Assembly: GCA_022402525.1 (NCBI GenBank)
Contig: JAKRSB010000141.1
Location: forward strand, 26,060 to 90,059
Reading direction: 5' to 3'
Source: Thermosynechococcaceae cyanobacterium MS004
GTDB taxonomy: Bacteria; Cyanobacteriota; Cyanobacteriia; Thermosynechococcales; Thermosynechococcaceae
Length of the DNA stretch: 64,000 bases
The notes under the pieces were generated by a model. That model worked only from the letters and a program-made list of their open reading frames with translations, did no database searches and was not told the origin of the DNA. This document shows, piece by piece, positions 1 through 9,235 of this stretch. The stretch's first letter is position 1. Every line of letters begins with the position of its first letter. The position numbers and the translations under genes are program-made.

Positions 1-84
1 TGGCGATCAACCCAGGCTGAGCCAATTAAAATCTTGAGCATTAACTGATGCTGATGCGCGAGGTCCATCGGAATAGGTCTCCAG

Positions 85-136
85 TCTGGGGCTTGAATCT
101 GGGGCTTGAGTCTAGGGCTTGAATCTAGGACTTGAT
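85..136. repeat. Four-copy 13-bp tandem repeat
   Basis: Four imperfect copies of a 13-bp word (TCTGGGGCTTGAA and variants) follow one another directly. They lie in the left-edge non-coding stretch beyond the end of the amidase gene. I see no gene between base 1 and 210. This is one of many short word repeats in the window. Confidence 0.85.
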
Positions 137-210
137 GCGGCCTTCCTTTGATCATGCCGCCTTCCGAGAAGACAGACAAGTTTCTAGCTTGGCGGTTTAC
201 CGGTGGAAAT

Positions 211-1974
211 CTAGGGCTGATGAAACCAAGCGGTGATACCGTCGGCCAAGGTTGCAGCAAGCCTACGCTGAGCTTGAGGGTTCGTGATCCATTCAAATTC
301 CTGGGGGTTAATCATAAACCCCAGCTCTAGCAGCACGGAAGGGGCGATCGCCGGACGGGTAAGGGCAAGGTTGTTCCAGTAGACACCGTAGGATGGGCGC
401 TGAAGCTTTTGGGTGAGGTAATCATGAAGAAAGACGGCAAGGTTTTGCGCCTGGGGATGGTACCAGTAGGTGCTAATGCCTTGGGTCTTCCAGGCATCCC
501 CCGCATCGGGCAGGGCGTTGTAATGCAGGCTCAGGGCCAGGGTGGGCGAGGTCTGCTCAATTTTGGCAACGCGATCGTTCGGGTAAAGGTCATCCTCTCC
601 TTCACGGGTCATGATAACCTTTGCGCCGCGCTGCTCTAGTTCTGTACGCAGGAGCTTACTCACAATCAGCGTCACGTCCTTTTCAGGATAGCCCGTGGGA
701 CCCAGGGCACCTAAGTCATTGCTGCTGCCGTGGCCGGGGTCGAGCAGAATGGTGGTGCCGCTCAGGGAGGTTTTGCTGCTGGAAGATCGTGCCGTGAGCT
801 TGGGTGGATGGCGGAGAGACAGGACTAAACTGGTGCCTTCGTAGTTCAGCGCATAGCCCCACTGCTGCTGCGTTTTGAGCTGAATTTGATATTCAATGCG
901 GTTGGGGGCGACCTGCTGCCAATCGAGGCGAGACAGGACGGCATCCGGGGTCTGGAGGATGGTGTCGGTTTGGGCGATGGTGTTGTGCAGGGTGAGGGTA
1001 ACGGTGCCGGGGCGTTGCTGGACGGTCACGGGGACAGGCGACTGAAGGGGAAACAGAATGCGGGTGCGATCACCAAGGGTCTGCACGCGCACGCTGCGAA
1101 TGAGGGATTGGGTTTGAGTGGTGGAAATCGGTCGCGTTTCGCCTTGCTTAATCCAGCCGCCGTAGTCAAGACGCAGCCACTCTCCTTCTCGTCCGGTTAC
1201 GCTCGCCTGGGTGCCTTTGGGTAGGGGCGTGAGGCGGGAAAAATCTGTGCTGGGGCCAGTACGAGCCACACCCTGAGCGCTGGTGACTTCAATGCTTGAT
1301 TGAGTTTGGGGCGAGAGAATTTCCACTTGGCCTGTCCCTGGTTGTGAAACCAGGGCGTTCCCTTGACGCACCTCAAAGACTGGCTTCCCCAAGACTGTGG
1401 GCTTCACGTCCGAGAATTTAGTGCAGCCCTGATACAGTCCGGGCTGGGCGGTGATGGGCTGATTGGCTGCGGTTAATACGGCTGAGTTGGGCGGCAGTGC
1501 TGCCTGAGTTTGTGGCACAAGCGCCAAGACTTGATTGCCTAGCCGAACGGAAACCTGGGCATTGGGGGTGGCGATCGCGCTGAAGCAAACGGGATCCTGC
1601 GGCAGTCGGGCAATATCAACCTTAGGGGTCAGCGACCCCTCAGCAAAGCCGAGAGTGGAGGGCAGCACTAGCGTGGTTGATTTTCGACGCACCGTGAGGG
1701 TAAGGGTTTGGGTGCCGCTGCGCAGAGTGAAGGTATTGTCGCCAATTTGGAGCGGCAGACTAGGCGAGAAGTGTCCGCCCGGACTGCGATCGCGAATGAC
1801 TTGACCATTGACCGTGACCTCAGTATTGGGTGATGCCGTCCCAATCAAAAAGATCTGGTTTGCGGTTGTTTCATGATTTTGAGGTGGATACACCACCTTC
1901 AGCACTTCTTCTGCAAACACAGGCTGCACCACGACCAACGCCCAAGCCAAGCCAAAAAGACCAAACTTACTCAA
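211..1974 (-). CDS. N-acetylmuramoyl-L-alanine amidase (Amidase_3), secreted
   Basis: This is a predicted peptidoglycan amidase that cleaves the amide bond between N-acetylmuramic acid and L-alanine outside the cytoplasmic membrane. The 587-residue protein starts with a signal peptide ending near VFAEE. A beta-rich region (residues about 25-390) follows, including an SH3-like stretch near 230-290. The Amidase_3 catalytic domain covers about 407-587. Its zinc and catalytic residues are all visible: H415 in DPGHG, E431 in GYPEKD, H484 in SLHYNA and E550 in LLELGF. The start appears to be TTG at 1972-1974, because it follows a GAGG-type ribosome site by about 7 bases and gives a proper signal peptide; the nearest upstream ATGs are out of frame. 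A role in septum splitting or wall turnover is inferred from the family. Confidence 0.92.
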   Translation of the reverse strand: MSKFGLFGLAWALVVVQPVFAEEVLKVVYPPQNHETTANQIFLIGTASPNTEVTVNGQVIRDRSPGGHFSPSLPLQIGDNTFTLRSGTQTLTLTVRRKSTTLVLPSTLGFAEGSLTPKVDIARLPQDPVCFSAIATPNAQVSVRLGNQVLALVPQTQAALPPNSAVLTAANQPITAQPGLYQGCTKFSDVKPTVLGKPVFEVRQGNALVSQPGTGQVEILSPQTQSSIEVTSAQGVARTGPSTDFSRLTPLPKGTQASVTGREGEWLRLDYGGWIKQGETRPISTTQTQSLIRSVRVQTLGDRTRILFPLQSPVPVTVQQRPGTVTLTLHNTIAQTDTILQTPDAVLSRLDWQQVAPNRIEYQIQLKTQQQWGYALNYEGTSLVLSLRHPPKLTARSSSSKTSLSGTTILLDPGHGSSNDLGALGPTGYPEKDVTLIVSKLLRTELEQRGAKVIMTREGEDDLYPNDRVAKIEQTSPTLALSLHYNALPDAGDAWKTQGISTYWYHPQAQNLAVFLHDYLTQKLQRPSYGVYWNNLALTRPAIAPSVLLELGFMINPQEFEWITNPQAQRRLAATLADGITAWFHQP

Positions 1975-2333
1975 TGCTTTTCCCTCACTCCATTCTCATT
2001 TCACAGTCTTGGCGCGATCGCACGTTAGAAGTTAATCTCAACAATAGATCAATCTCAACAGTAAAATTTACCGAATCGATTTATATTCAAATATATTCAA
2101 GCGTTCAACTCATGGAATTCTTTATTTAGTCAACAAGTAGCAAGTCTTCTAGACTGACATGTTTTCATGGAGAAGTCTTTTGATTAATCATATTTTAAAA
2201 TTTTCCTACATTCTCAGGCAAAAAGATTTTAGAGAACATTGAATTAATATATATCCAATACTAATCAATACAAAATTATAGTTGACAACCATAAAATATT
2301 GTCTTTGAACCATAAAATATTGGAGATTGATGT
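1975..2333. other. AT-rich intergenic region with twin 15-bp repeats
   Basis: This 359-base stretch separates divergent genes and is much richer in A+T than its left neighbour. Just before the coiled-coil gene it has two exact copies of AACCATAAAATATTG (2287-2301 and 2308-2322, 21-bp period). A TTGACA box (2282-2287) abuts the first copy. A GGAG ribosome site sits at 2322-2325, inside the end of the second copy. The layout could be an operator/promoter for the downstream pair; that is inference. Confidence 0.45.
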
Positions 2334-2945
2334 ATGTCAGGCATGCGGAGGGCAGATCGTAGAGATTCTAACGATGATAATAATCTCAAAAACCCTCAGG
2401 CTCGGAGGCATGAGCCTGCCTCCGAAAAACAGCTAAAGCTATCTCTGCAAAATTCTAGAAGTCAATGTGATGAATATCGAGTCAAATTAAAAGAAATTAA
2501 AATAATTCATGAAGAAACTGAATCTCAACTTGTAAATGTCCAACAAGAGTGTCAACAAATACGTTACTTATATCAAGAGGAACAAGCGAGGTCTTCTGAC
2601 TTACTTGTTAAATATGAACAAGTTAATGCTGAACGTATAAGGTATATAGGCTTATACGATGAGTCTCAAAGGCAGTTAAAATATGAGCGGCGTTCTAAAG
2701 CTGGCATCCGTGGCTGGGAAACGCGTCGCAAAAATGAAAATGAACGCCTCAAACAAGAAATTGCTGAGATGATAATTTTGCTAAGAGAATCATTAGCCAG
2801 AAAGGAAGAAGCAGTCAGTAAACTCTATGGATTGGCAGAACGAATGGATAAAATTCAGCCACTCATTGAGTCAACTGAAGAAGATGCGAATACTCCAAAG
2901 CTTAGAAGAATCTGGGTTATTCTTAAAGAGATTATTGGAGAGTAA
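2334..2945 (+). CDS. Coiled-coil protein of unknown function (first of a pair)
   Basis: I do not recognise this 203-residue protein. It is highly charged and almost entirely helical. Residues about 28-125 and 130-185 read as long coiled coils rich in E, K, Q and R, broken by the motif GIRGWETRRKN near residue 122. There is no signal peptide or membrane segment. The gene starts 8 bases after a GGAG site and is followed 8 bases later by a second helical gene, so the two look co-transcribed. Base composition and A/T-ending codons differ clearly from the neighbours, which suggests recent acquisition. A structural, DNA-associated or partner-binding role is possible, but nothing proves it. Confidence 0.75.
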   Translation: MSGMRRADRRDSNDDNNLKNPQARRHEPASEKQLKLSLQNSRSQCDEYRVKLKEIKIIHEETESQLVNVQQECQQIRYLYQEEQARSSDLLVKYEQVNAERIRYIGLYDESQRQLKYERRSKAGIRGWETRRKNENERLKQEIAEMIILLRESLARKEEAVSKLYGLAERMDKIQPLIESTEEDANTPKLRRIWVILKEIIGE

Positions 2946-2953
2946 AAATTTAT

Positions 2954-3430
2954 ATGAATGGAGATTTATTGCCTTTTATCGATAATTCAAATAACAAGAC
3001 CATAGGGAATCAAATTCGTAAGATAGCCGATCAGATTAGGGAAGAGACAGCCTTACAGATTAAAGTAACATCCCGAATCTTGGGAGCTGCTGCCAAAATT
3101 AGTGAAAACAACGACCGTCTCATTGATGAAGTTGTTGAGATGGTTGAGGAAGATCTCGTTGAGAAAGAAAATCAAGTTTTCAATAAGTCCTGCTCTGTTG
3201 AAGATCTTAAAAAACGATATAAAACCTTAAAAGAGGCTAAGTTACAGCTAGGCATAAAAGCAAATGGATGGGTGGCACTTGTTAGCAAGCTAAACGGTAC
3301 AACTTATCAAAACTTGACATCTACTAATTTACCTGTGAGCCTAATATTGAATCGTCTTGACACATTAGAAGCTGAGATTAGTGCTTTGCGACTGGAAGTC
3401 AGTCAATTGTGCTCTTTATTGAAGAAATAA
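2954..3430 (+). CDS. Small helical protein of unknown function (second of a pair)
   Basis: This is a 158-residue helical protein of unknown function. The N-terminal 80 residues are acidic and amphipathic. Residues about 85-120 contain a compact patch around LGIKANGWVALVSKLNG that could be a small folded domain. The last 30 residues form a leucine-heptad coiled coil ending in LLKK. It follows the preceding coiled-coil gene by 8 bases and shares its AT-rich composition, so the two probably act together, perhaps by hetero-oligomerising through their coiled coils (inference). No catalytic motif is visible. After its stop there are about 135 non-coding bases before the end of the NlpC/P60 gene. 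Confidence 0.72.
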   Translation: MNGDLLPFIDNSNNKTIGNQIRKIADQIREETALQIKVTSRILGAAAKISENNDRLIDEVVEMVEEDLVEKENQVFNKSCSVEDLKKRYKTLKEAKLQLGIKANGWVALVSKLNGTTYQNLTSTNLPVSLILNRLDTLEAEISALRLEVSQLCSLLKK

Positions 3431-3566
3431 TATCAATACAAGAGCGCTGAACTCAATCAATATTCTCTAGACATTCAAGTTCTAGGTATTTTAGCGCTAG
3501 GCGTTCTGGAAATATTGATAAGGCTAAGCCTAAGGTAAACGCAATTTAGGAACGTCAAAAAAACGC

Positions 3567-4367
3567 TCATAGAGCAATTCCCTGAGCAGTCTTTATCCAG
3601 GGCATTTCACCAGGCTGATAGCTGCGCACCACGCGCCCTGCCCCCCGCACTTGAGAGCAGTAGGTGTGGCTCACTGGCTCTGTTAAGTCTAAGAGGCTAT
3701 CGATTCCAATTCCATTCCGGCCTTGGGAAATTCCAGAGCTGTGAATATAGGTGCCTTCGCCTAAATAAATTGCGACGTGGGTGGCCTTTACGGGGGTGCC
3801 AAAGAAAATTAAGTCACCTGGTGCCAAAACATTGACTAAATCTTGAGGGCGATCGCCAGGGTTAGCGAGGGGCTGCACAAAGGCTTCTTGCTGATAGGCA
3901 TCTCTGGGTAGCCAAATTCCTTGGCTGGAAAAGGCGTGCTGCACCAGCCCAGAGCAGTCGTAGTTGGGGCCAACGGTGCCCCCCCAAAGATACACATTCG
4001 GCTGGGACAGGGCCGCATGGACAAAGGCGATCGCGGCTGGAATGCGTTCCTGAATTTCGGCGAGGCTGGGCTGGGGCGGCTGGTAGGGGCTTGCAGCAGG
4101 CTTCAGGGTTTCTAGGGACTTCAGGGCGACCCAGCCCCCATAGTCATCTTCGCAAAGCGTCACCTGTACGACTGAGGGTTCTGCTAGGGGCGAGGCCGAG
4201 GGCTGAATTTTAAGGTGTAGACCAGCTCTTGCCTGGGTTGCTAAGGAGTCCAGCGCTGGTGAGTCAAATAAATCCAGACAGACCGTTGCTTCATACTCTA
4301 CCGCTGACGAGAGACCCTCTGTTTCAAACTGCGATCGCATTCGCTGACCCATCCTTCGCCTAAGCAT
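3567..4367 (-). CDS. NlpC/P60 family peptidoglycan hydrolase
   Basis: This is a predicted cysteine peptidase that cuts peptide stems of peptidoglycan. The reading frame continues upstream to 4430, but that would overlap the mtnB coding end. The ATG at 4365-4367, 7 bases past the mtnB stop, is preferred and gives 266 residues; ATGs at 4352 and 4340 are also possible. The N-terminal half resembles a bacterial SH3 region (VEYEATVCLDLFDSP onwards). The C-terminal half is the NlpC/P60 domain with catalytic Cys138 in YDCSG, His197 in ATHVAIYLG and a third polar residue, His209. There is no obvious signal peptide, which is common in cyanobacterial members. It is probably translated with mtnB on one transcript. 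Confidence 0.88.
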   Translation of the reverse strand: MLRRRMGQRMRSQFETEGLSSAVEYEATVCLDLFDSPALDSLATQARAGLHLKIQPSASPLAEPSVVQVTLCEDDYGGWVALKSLETLKPAASPYQPPQPSLAEIQERIPAAIAFVHAALSQPNVYLWGGTVGPNYDCSGLVQHAFSSQGIWLPRDAYQQEAFVQPLANPGDRPQDLVNVLAPGDLIFFGTPVKATHVAIYLGEGTYIHSSGISQGRNGIGIDSLLDLTEPVSHTYCSQVRGAGRVVRSYQPGEMPWIKTAQGIAL

Positions 4368-4374
4368 CAATCGC

Positions 4375-5142
4375 TTAAGAGTATAGCTGCCCAGCCAAGA
4401 GGTACTGAAACAAAAACTCAATGACCTCAACTCGGTTTCTGGCCTCTTCGGGAGAAGCGCCCCAAACCGTCACGCCATGATTGCGAATCAGACAGGCCGG
4501 CACGTCCGGCGTTTGTTCCCGAAATTGCGCGGCGATCGCCTCGGCAATGCGGGGCACCTGAAGATGGTTTGGAAATAGCGCCAGCTTAACCACGGGGTTT
4601 TCGTTCCAAACGCCTAACCCTTTAATCATTTCGATCGCTGGCAGAGCAAGCTGATCGTCTACAACTCGATTCGACAAAAGCGTAGCAGGGACAGAGTGAA
4701 CGTGATAGCAGGCACAAGCCTCTGGAAAACAGGCATAAATCGCCTGATGAATGCTGGCCTCAGCGGAAGGTTTAGCGGCTGGAGTCGGCTGGGTCAATAG
4801 CTCCCCCGTGGCGGAAAGGCGCACAAACTGTAAGGGCGTCAGTTCGCCTTTGGAGCAGCCGCTGGCGGTAATCCAAAAGCTGCCGTCGGGAAGCTTTGCA
4901 GAAAGATTTCCAGCAGTCCCAAACATCCAGCCCCGCTGATGAAATGCATGGGCATGGTGAATTAACTGGGGTCTGGGGTCTGGAGTGCTGGGGTCTGGAG
5001 TGCTGGAGTCTTGTGAGCATGAATCGATTGAGCGTGGATCGATGCTCGGAACAGTCACGCCTGCGGCAGCGCTGGCTGAGGCATCTTGAGAACCCAAGCT
5101 AGAGGATGCAGAGGCAGATGAAGCAGAAGAAGCGGATGACAT
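4375..5142 (-). CDS. mtnB: Methylthioribulose-1-phosphate dehydratase
   Basis: This is a class II aldolase-fold enzyme of the methionine salvage pathway. It dehydrates 5-methylthioribulose-1-phosphate to the diketo form. The core (residues about 57-255) has the family hallmarks: the RGW..GTAGNLS start, a zinc site at H147 and H149 (CYHVHS), H222 (RNHGV), and the ITASGCSKGEL phosphate loop. The first 56 residues are odd, being almost only Ser, Ala, Asp and Pro, with a short direct repeat (STPDPSTPDP) matching tandem repeats in the DNA. No strong ribosome site precedes the ATG at 5142, so the leader may be dispensable or wrongly included. The gene lies 7 bases before the NlpC/P60 gene. Confidence 0.9.
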   Translation of the reverse strand: MSSASSASSASASSSLGSQDASASAAAGVTVPSIDPRSIDSCSQDSSTPDPSTPDPRPQLIHHAHAFHQRGWMFGTAGNLSAKLPDGSFWITASGCSKGELTPLQFVRLSATGELLTQPTPAAKPSAEASIHQAIYACFPEACACYHVHSVPATLLSNRVVDDQLALPAIEMIKGLGVWNENPVVKLALFPNHLQVPRIAEAIAAQFREQTPDVPACLIRNHGVTVWGASPEEARNRVEVIEFLFQYLLAGQLYS

Positions 5143-5239
5143 GGGGCGTGGGTCGTTTATGTTTAAGCTTGAATGGAAGATCGAGGGTTGCCTTTCAATT
5201 TGTCTTTCAATACTTTAGCCAAAATGCATTAAGCACCCA

Positions 5240-5857
5240 ATGAACCAAGATGAAGCGCGACTTCAAGAAACACCACTTCAAGAAACGCCATCTAAACTAA
5301 AAACCTTTATTCAAGCCTGTGAGCAGATTCAGCCAGAACACCCTAACGATATTCGTCGTTTTTTTGAAGGGGTGGTGGGGTTTCCCTACGATAAGGAGCT
5401 GCTGCTCCAGGCGTTTGTATTTCTCAATATTGAGCGCTATCTGCCGGACTGCGATCGCCTGCTGCTTTTTGAGAAATCCCCTGACCTGGGCAACCGCACC
5501 GACTTAGGCAAGTGTGATTTTGTGTACCTCACCCATCGTCAAACCCTCTGCCTCATTGAAACAAAGTATATTGACTTAGATGCCCACGGCACCACCGCTC
5601 AGCGGCGACGCACCAAAAAACGAAAAGAGGTTCTAGCCCAGGTTGAAAAGCTCAGACAGTTTCTGAGCGCCCACTGGCAGATTCCGGTCGCGCATTTTGA
5701 AGGAATTGTCTTCACCACCGATCCGAGCTTGGCAGCAAGGGAAGCAGCGCAAGGCATCACGACCGAATTTGTCTCCATTGACGCGCTCTTTGCGTGGCAG
5801 GCCAGTCAACGGCAGACCTTAACGCCCCGCCCCCCAACTCGTAACGCCCACCCTTAA
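5240..5857 (+). CDS. PD-(D/E)XK-like protein of unknown function
   Basis: This 205-residue soluble protein has no family I can name with certainty. It shows a signature of the PD-(D/E)XK nuclease fold: D93 at the end of a strand (GKCDFVYLT), a second hydrophobic strand ending in E107-T-K109 (CLIETKYID), then a basic helix with RRRTKKRKEV. That arrangement of Asp, Glu-X-Lys and following helix matches restriction-type and Holliday-junction-type nucleases. The N-terminus has a small repeat (LQETPLQETP). It is followed 27 bases later by a DUF952 gene on the same strand. A nuclease role is inference; it could equally be a catalytically dead member. Confidence 0.75.
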   Translation: MNQDEARLQETPLQETPSKLKTFIQACEQIQPEHPNDIRRFFEGVVGFPYDKELLLQAFVFLNIERYLPDCDRLLLFEKSPDLGNRTDLGKCDFVYLTHRQTLCLIETKYIDLDAHGTTAQRRRTKKRKEVLAQVEKLRQFLSAHWQIPVAHFEGIVFTTDPSLAAREAAQGITTEFVSIDALFAWQASQRQTLTPRPPTRNAHP

Positions 5858-5884
5858 CCCTTCGCAACCCTTAAACAGTCCAAA

Positions 5885-6250
5885 ATGCTCCCTCCCCATT
5901 GGCCCGGACACTGGATTTATCACATCACCACTGCGATCGCCTGGGAGGCGGCTCAGCCAGTGGGGCAGTATATCCATCCCAGTCTAGAAACCGAAGGCTT
6001 TATCCACTGCTCTTACCCCGATCAGGTCATCGAAACGGCTCGTGTTCACTTTCAAGGACAGTCAGGTTTGGTGCTCCTGTGCATTGACCCCAACCAGCTC
6101 CAGGCAGAACTGAAGGCAGAGGTAAGTCGGAATGGGGCAGCGTTTCCGCACCTTTATGGCGCGCTCAATGCAGCGGCAGTGGTAGAGACGGTGCCTTTTG
6201 CGCCGCCACCCCTGGAGACAGTGCTGGAGGCGTTGCTGGCGCGGCCTTAA
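5885..6250 (+). CDS. DUF952 family protein
   Basis: This 121-residue protein matches the DUF952 family. It has WIYHIT near the start, then the conserved GFIHCSYPDQV stretch and the C-terminal FPHLYGALN motif. The fold is known to resemble ADP-ribosyltransferase-like or glutathione-S-transferase-associated small domains, but no biochemical role is established. Its last 86 bases overlap the end of a convergent gene on the minus strand. It probably shares a transcript with the gene 27 bases upstream. Confidence 0.85.
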   Translation: MLPPHWPGHWIYHITTAIAWEAAQPVGQYIHPSLETEGFIHCSYPDQVIETARVHFQGQSGLVLLCIDPNQLQAELKAEVSRNGAAFPHLYGALNAAAVVETVPFAPPPLETVLEALLARP

Positions 6251-6560
6251 GCACCGATGGTTGAGAGGCTTTAACGCCGGAAGCCTTAGCCCCAGTGCGC
6301 AGGGTTGAGCGCGGCTGCGTAAAGTCTGCTGAGTTTAAATCTTCCGAATCTTCTGAGGAAGACTGCTCTGCGGCCTCTTCTTCAGGAAAGAGGGGCAAGG
6401 GAAAGTTAAGATCGCTGGCGGTTTGGTTAATGAGGGTCTGAAGATCTTCGGGTAGCTCAAGAGCCGCAGGCTTTAAAAGCGACACCTGTAGGTTTGGCAC
6501 TCCCCAGAGGACGATGATCGTTAGAATGCCCGTGAGGCGGACGAAAAAAGATTTCACCAT
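6165..6560 (-). CDS. Membrane-anchored small protein of unknown function
   Basis: This is a 131-residue protein with one N-terminal hydrophobic segment (residues about 5-28). Behind it come a short helical part and a long disordered tail rich in S, E, P and A. It may be an uncleaved signal anchor with an exposed tail in the periplasm or lumen. No domain is recognised. Its 3' end runs 86 bases into the convergent DUF952 gene, an unusually long antisense overlap. It starts 142 bases from the divergent SbcD-type gene. Confidence 0.6.
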   Translation of the reverse strand: MVKSFFVRLTGILTIIVLWGVPNLQVSLLKPAALELPEDLQTLINQTASDLNFPLPLFPEEEAAEQSSSEDSEDLNSADFTQPRSTLRTGAKASGVKASQPSVLKAAPATPPALSPGVAAQKAPSLPLPLH

Positions 6561-6701
6561 GACAGCTTTGCGATCGCTCCAAGGGGTAAGCCCCTCTATC
6601 CTAGGCAGGGAATCCTAAAACCGCCGCAGTTCCCAGATCTTTTTCTGATCTTCTTTTTCTAATCCATCAAGCCCTATCAATCCAGTACAGCTTGCTGCAC
6701 C

Positions 6702-7982
6702 ATGCCTCGATTTCTTCACCTCGCCGATGTTCATCTAGGGTTTACAAAGTACGATTCCCCAGAGCGCACTAAGGACTTTTTCTATGCGCTTCAGGATGCT
6801 ATCTATCACTATGCTCTGGTGCCCCAGGTTGATTTTGTGCTGATTGCCGGCGACCTCTTTGAGCAGCGGCAGGTGCTGCCCGCCACGCTCAACCAAGCCC
6901 AGATCTGCCTCAGTCAGCTTCGGGAAGCAGGCATTCCGGTATTTGCCATTGAGGGGAATCACGACTACAGGCCCTATGGCACCCAAACCAGTTGGTTGCG
7001 CTACCTCTCGGACTGGGGCGTACTCAAGCTTTTAGAGCCGAGCGATCGCCCAACGGGAGAAATTCTAGAGCCTTGGTCAGAGGAAACCCAGCGCGGCGGC
7101 TATATTGACCTTCCCTGTGGGGTTCGGGTTGTGGGTTCGCGGTGGTACGGGGCATCGGCTCCCCAGGCAATCCATCGTCTGGCTGAACAGGTCGAGCAGC
7201 TTCCTGCTGGCCCTAAGTGGACGGTGATGATGTTTCATCATGGGCTAGAAGGCCAAATTGCGCGGTACAGTGGGGCGCTTCGCTACCAAGACTTTTTACC
7301 CCTCAAGCAGGCAGGGGTCGATTACCTTGCCCTCGGCCATATCCATCGGGAATATAGCCTCGAAAACTGGATTTTCAACCCTGGCTCCATTGAGGCCAAC
7401 AGCATTGCCGAAAACCAAGAGCAAAGCCCCCGTGGCGTCTACCTAGTGGAACTATCGGCAGCGGGGGTCACGGCAGAGCATAAGCAAGACTATCAGCAGC
7501 GCCCCATTGTGCGCCTCAGCATTAAGGCCGACCCCGCCCAAACAGCGGATCAGCTTCAGGAAATGGCGATCGCCACCATCACCAAAGCCGCCCAAGACCA
7601 CAAAACCCAAGATTCCCTGACGGAGCTACGGCTGCACGGCAGCATCGGGTTTGAGCGATCTGAGCTCGATATTCGTCGCTTACGCTCAACCCTGCACGAC
7701 CTAAGCGGTGCGCTCATCTTTTTGCTGAAATATGATGTCACGGGGCGTGAATTCCAGAGCTACATCAACGAAGACGATGAGCTACCCTCCCGCCTCGATA
7801 TTGAGCGCACGGTCTTTGCCGACTTCCTGTCCGCCAACGTCAACTACCGCAGCGCCACAGAACCCCTCGTCAAAGGACTCCTCGATCTCAAGAGCAGAGT
7901 GCTGAGCCAGGAGCCAGAATCCGAGCTTTACAGCTTCATAGAAACTCTCCTAGAAGGACTGCCACCAGAAAGTCCTGCCTGA
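6702..7982 (+). CDS. SbcD-type metallophosphoesterase (DNA repair exonuclease family)
   Basis: This 426-residue protein belongs to the SbcD/Mre11 branch of calcineurin-like phosphoesterases. Metal ligands are visible: D9 and H11 (LADVHLG), D51 (AGDLF), N86-H87 (EGNHDY), then FHHG near 180 and the LGHIH motif near 205. In the family these nucleases trim DNA ends with an SbcC/Rad50 ATPase. No SbcC gene is next to it here, so its partner would lie elsewhere or be absent. The C-terminal third (about 270-426) matches the extra domain common to cyanobacterial members. The next gene, ilvC, starts 186 bases later and looks independently transcribed. Confidence 0.88.
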   Translation: MPRFLHLADVHLGFTKYDSPERTKDFFYALQDAIYHYALVPQVDFVLIAGDLFEQRQVLPATLNQAQICLSQLREAGIPVFAIEGNHDYRPYGTQTSWLRYLSDWGVLKLLEPSDRPTGEILEPWSEETQRGGYIDLPCGVRVVGSRWYGASAPQAIHRLAEQVEQLPAGPKWTVMMFHHGLEGQIARYSGALRYQDFLPLKQAGVDYLALGHIHREYSLENWIFNPGSIEANSIAENQEQSPRGVYLVELSAAGVTAEHKQDYQQRPIVRLSIKADPAQTADQLQEMAIATITKAAQDHKTQDSLTELRLHGSIGFERSELDIRRLRSTLHDLSGALIFLLKYDVTGREFQSYINEDDELPSRLDIERTVFADFLSANVNYRSATEPLVKGLLDLKSRVLSQEPESELYSFIETLLEGLPPESPA

Positions 7983-8141
7983 GTCTAAGACATCAGGAGG
8001 ACAGAATTAGGGGTCATGATTGCCTAAGAGATTTGCTCTGGATCATTTGTGCCGGATCATTTGCTCTAGATAATTTGTTTCTGAATCAAACGTTATGCTT
8101 AAGTTTCGCAGTAAAATAAAAAGTTTGCACCCCATACCTAA

Positions 8142-9164
<1,023 letters not shown>

Positions 9165-9235
9165 AAATGTGGACAAAATGATTTTACGGGCGAGTTTATC
9201 CCTAAAATCAAGGCATTCTTTCCGAGGATTCGGCC

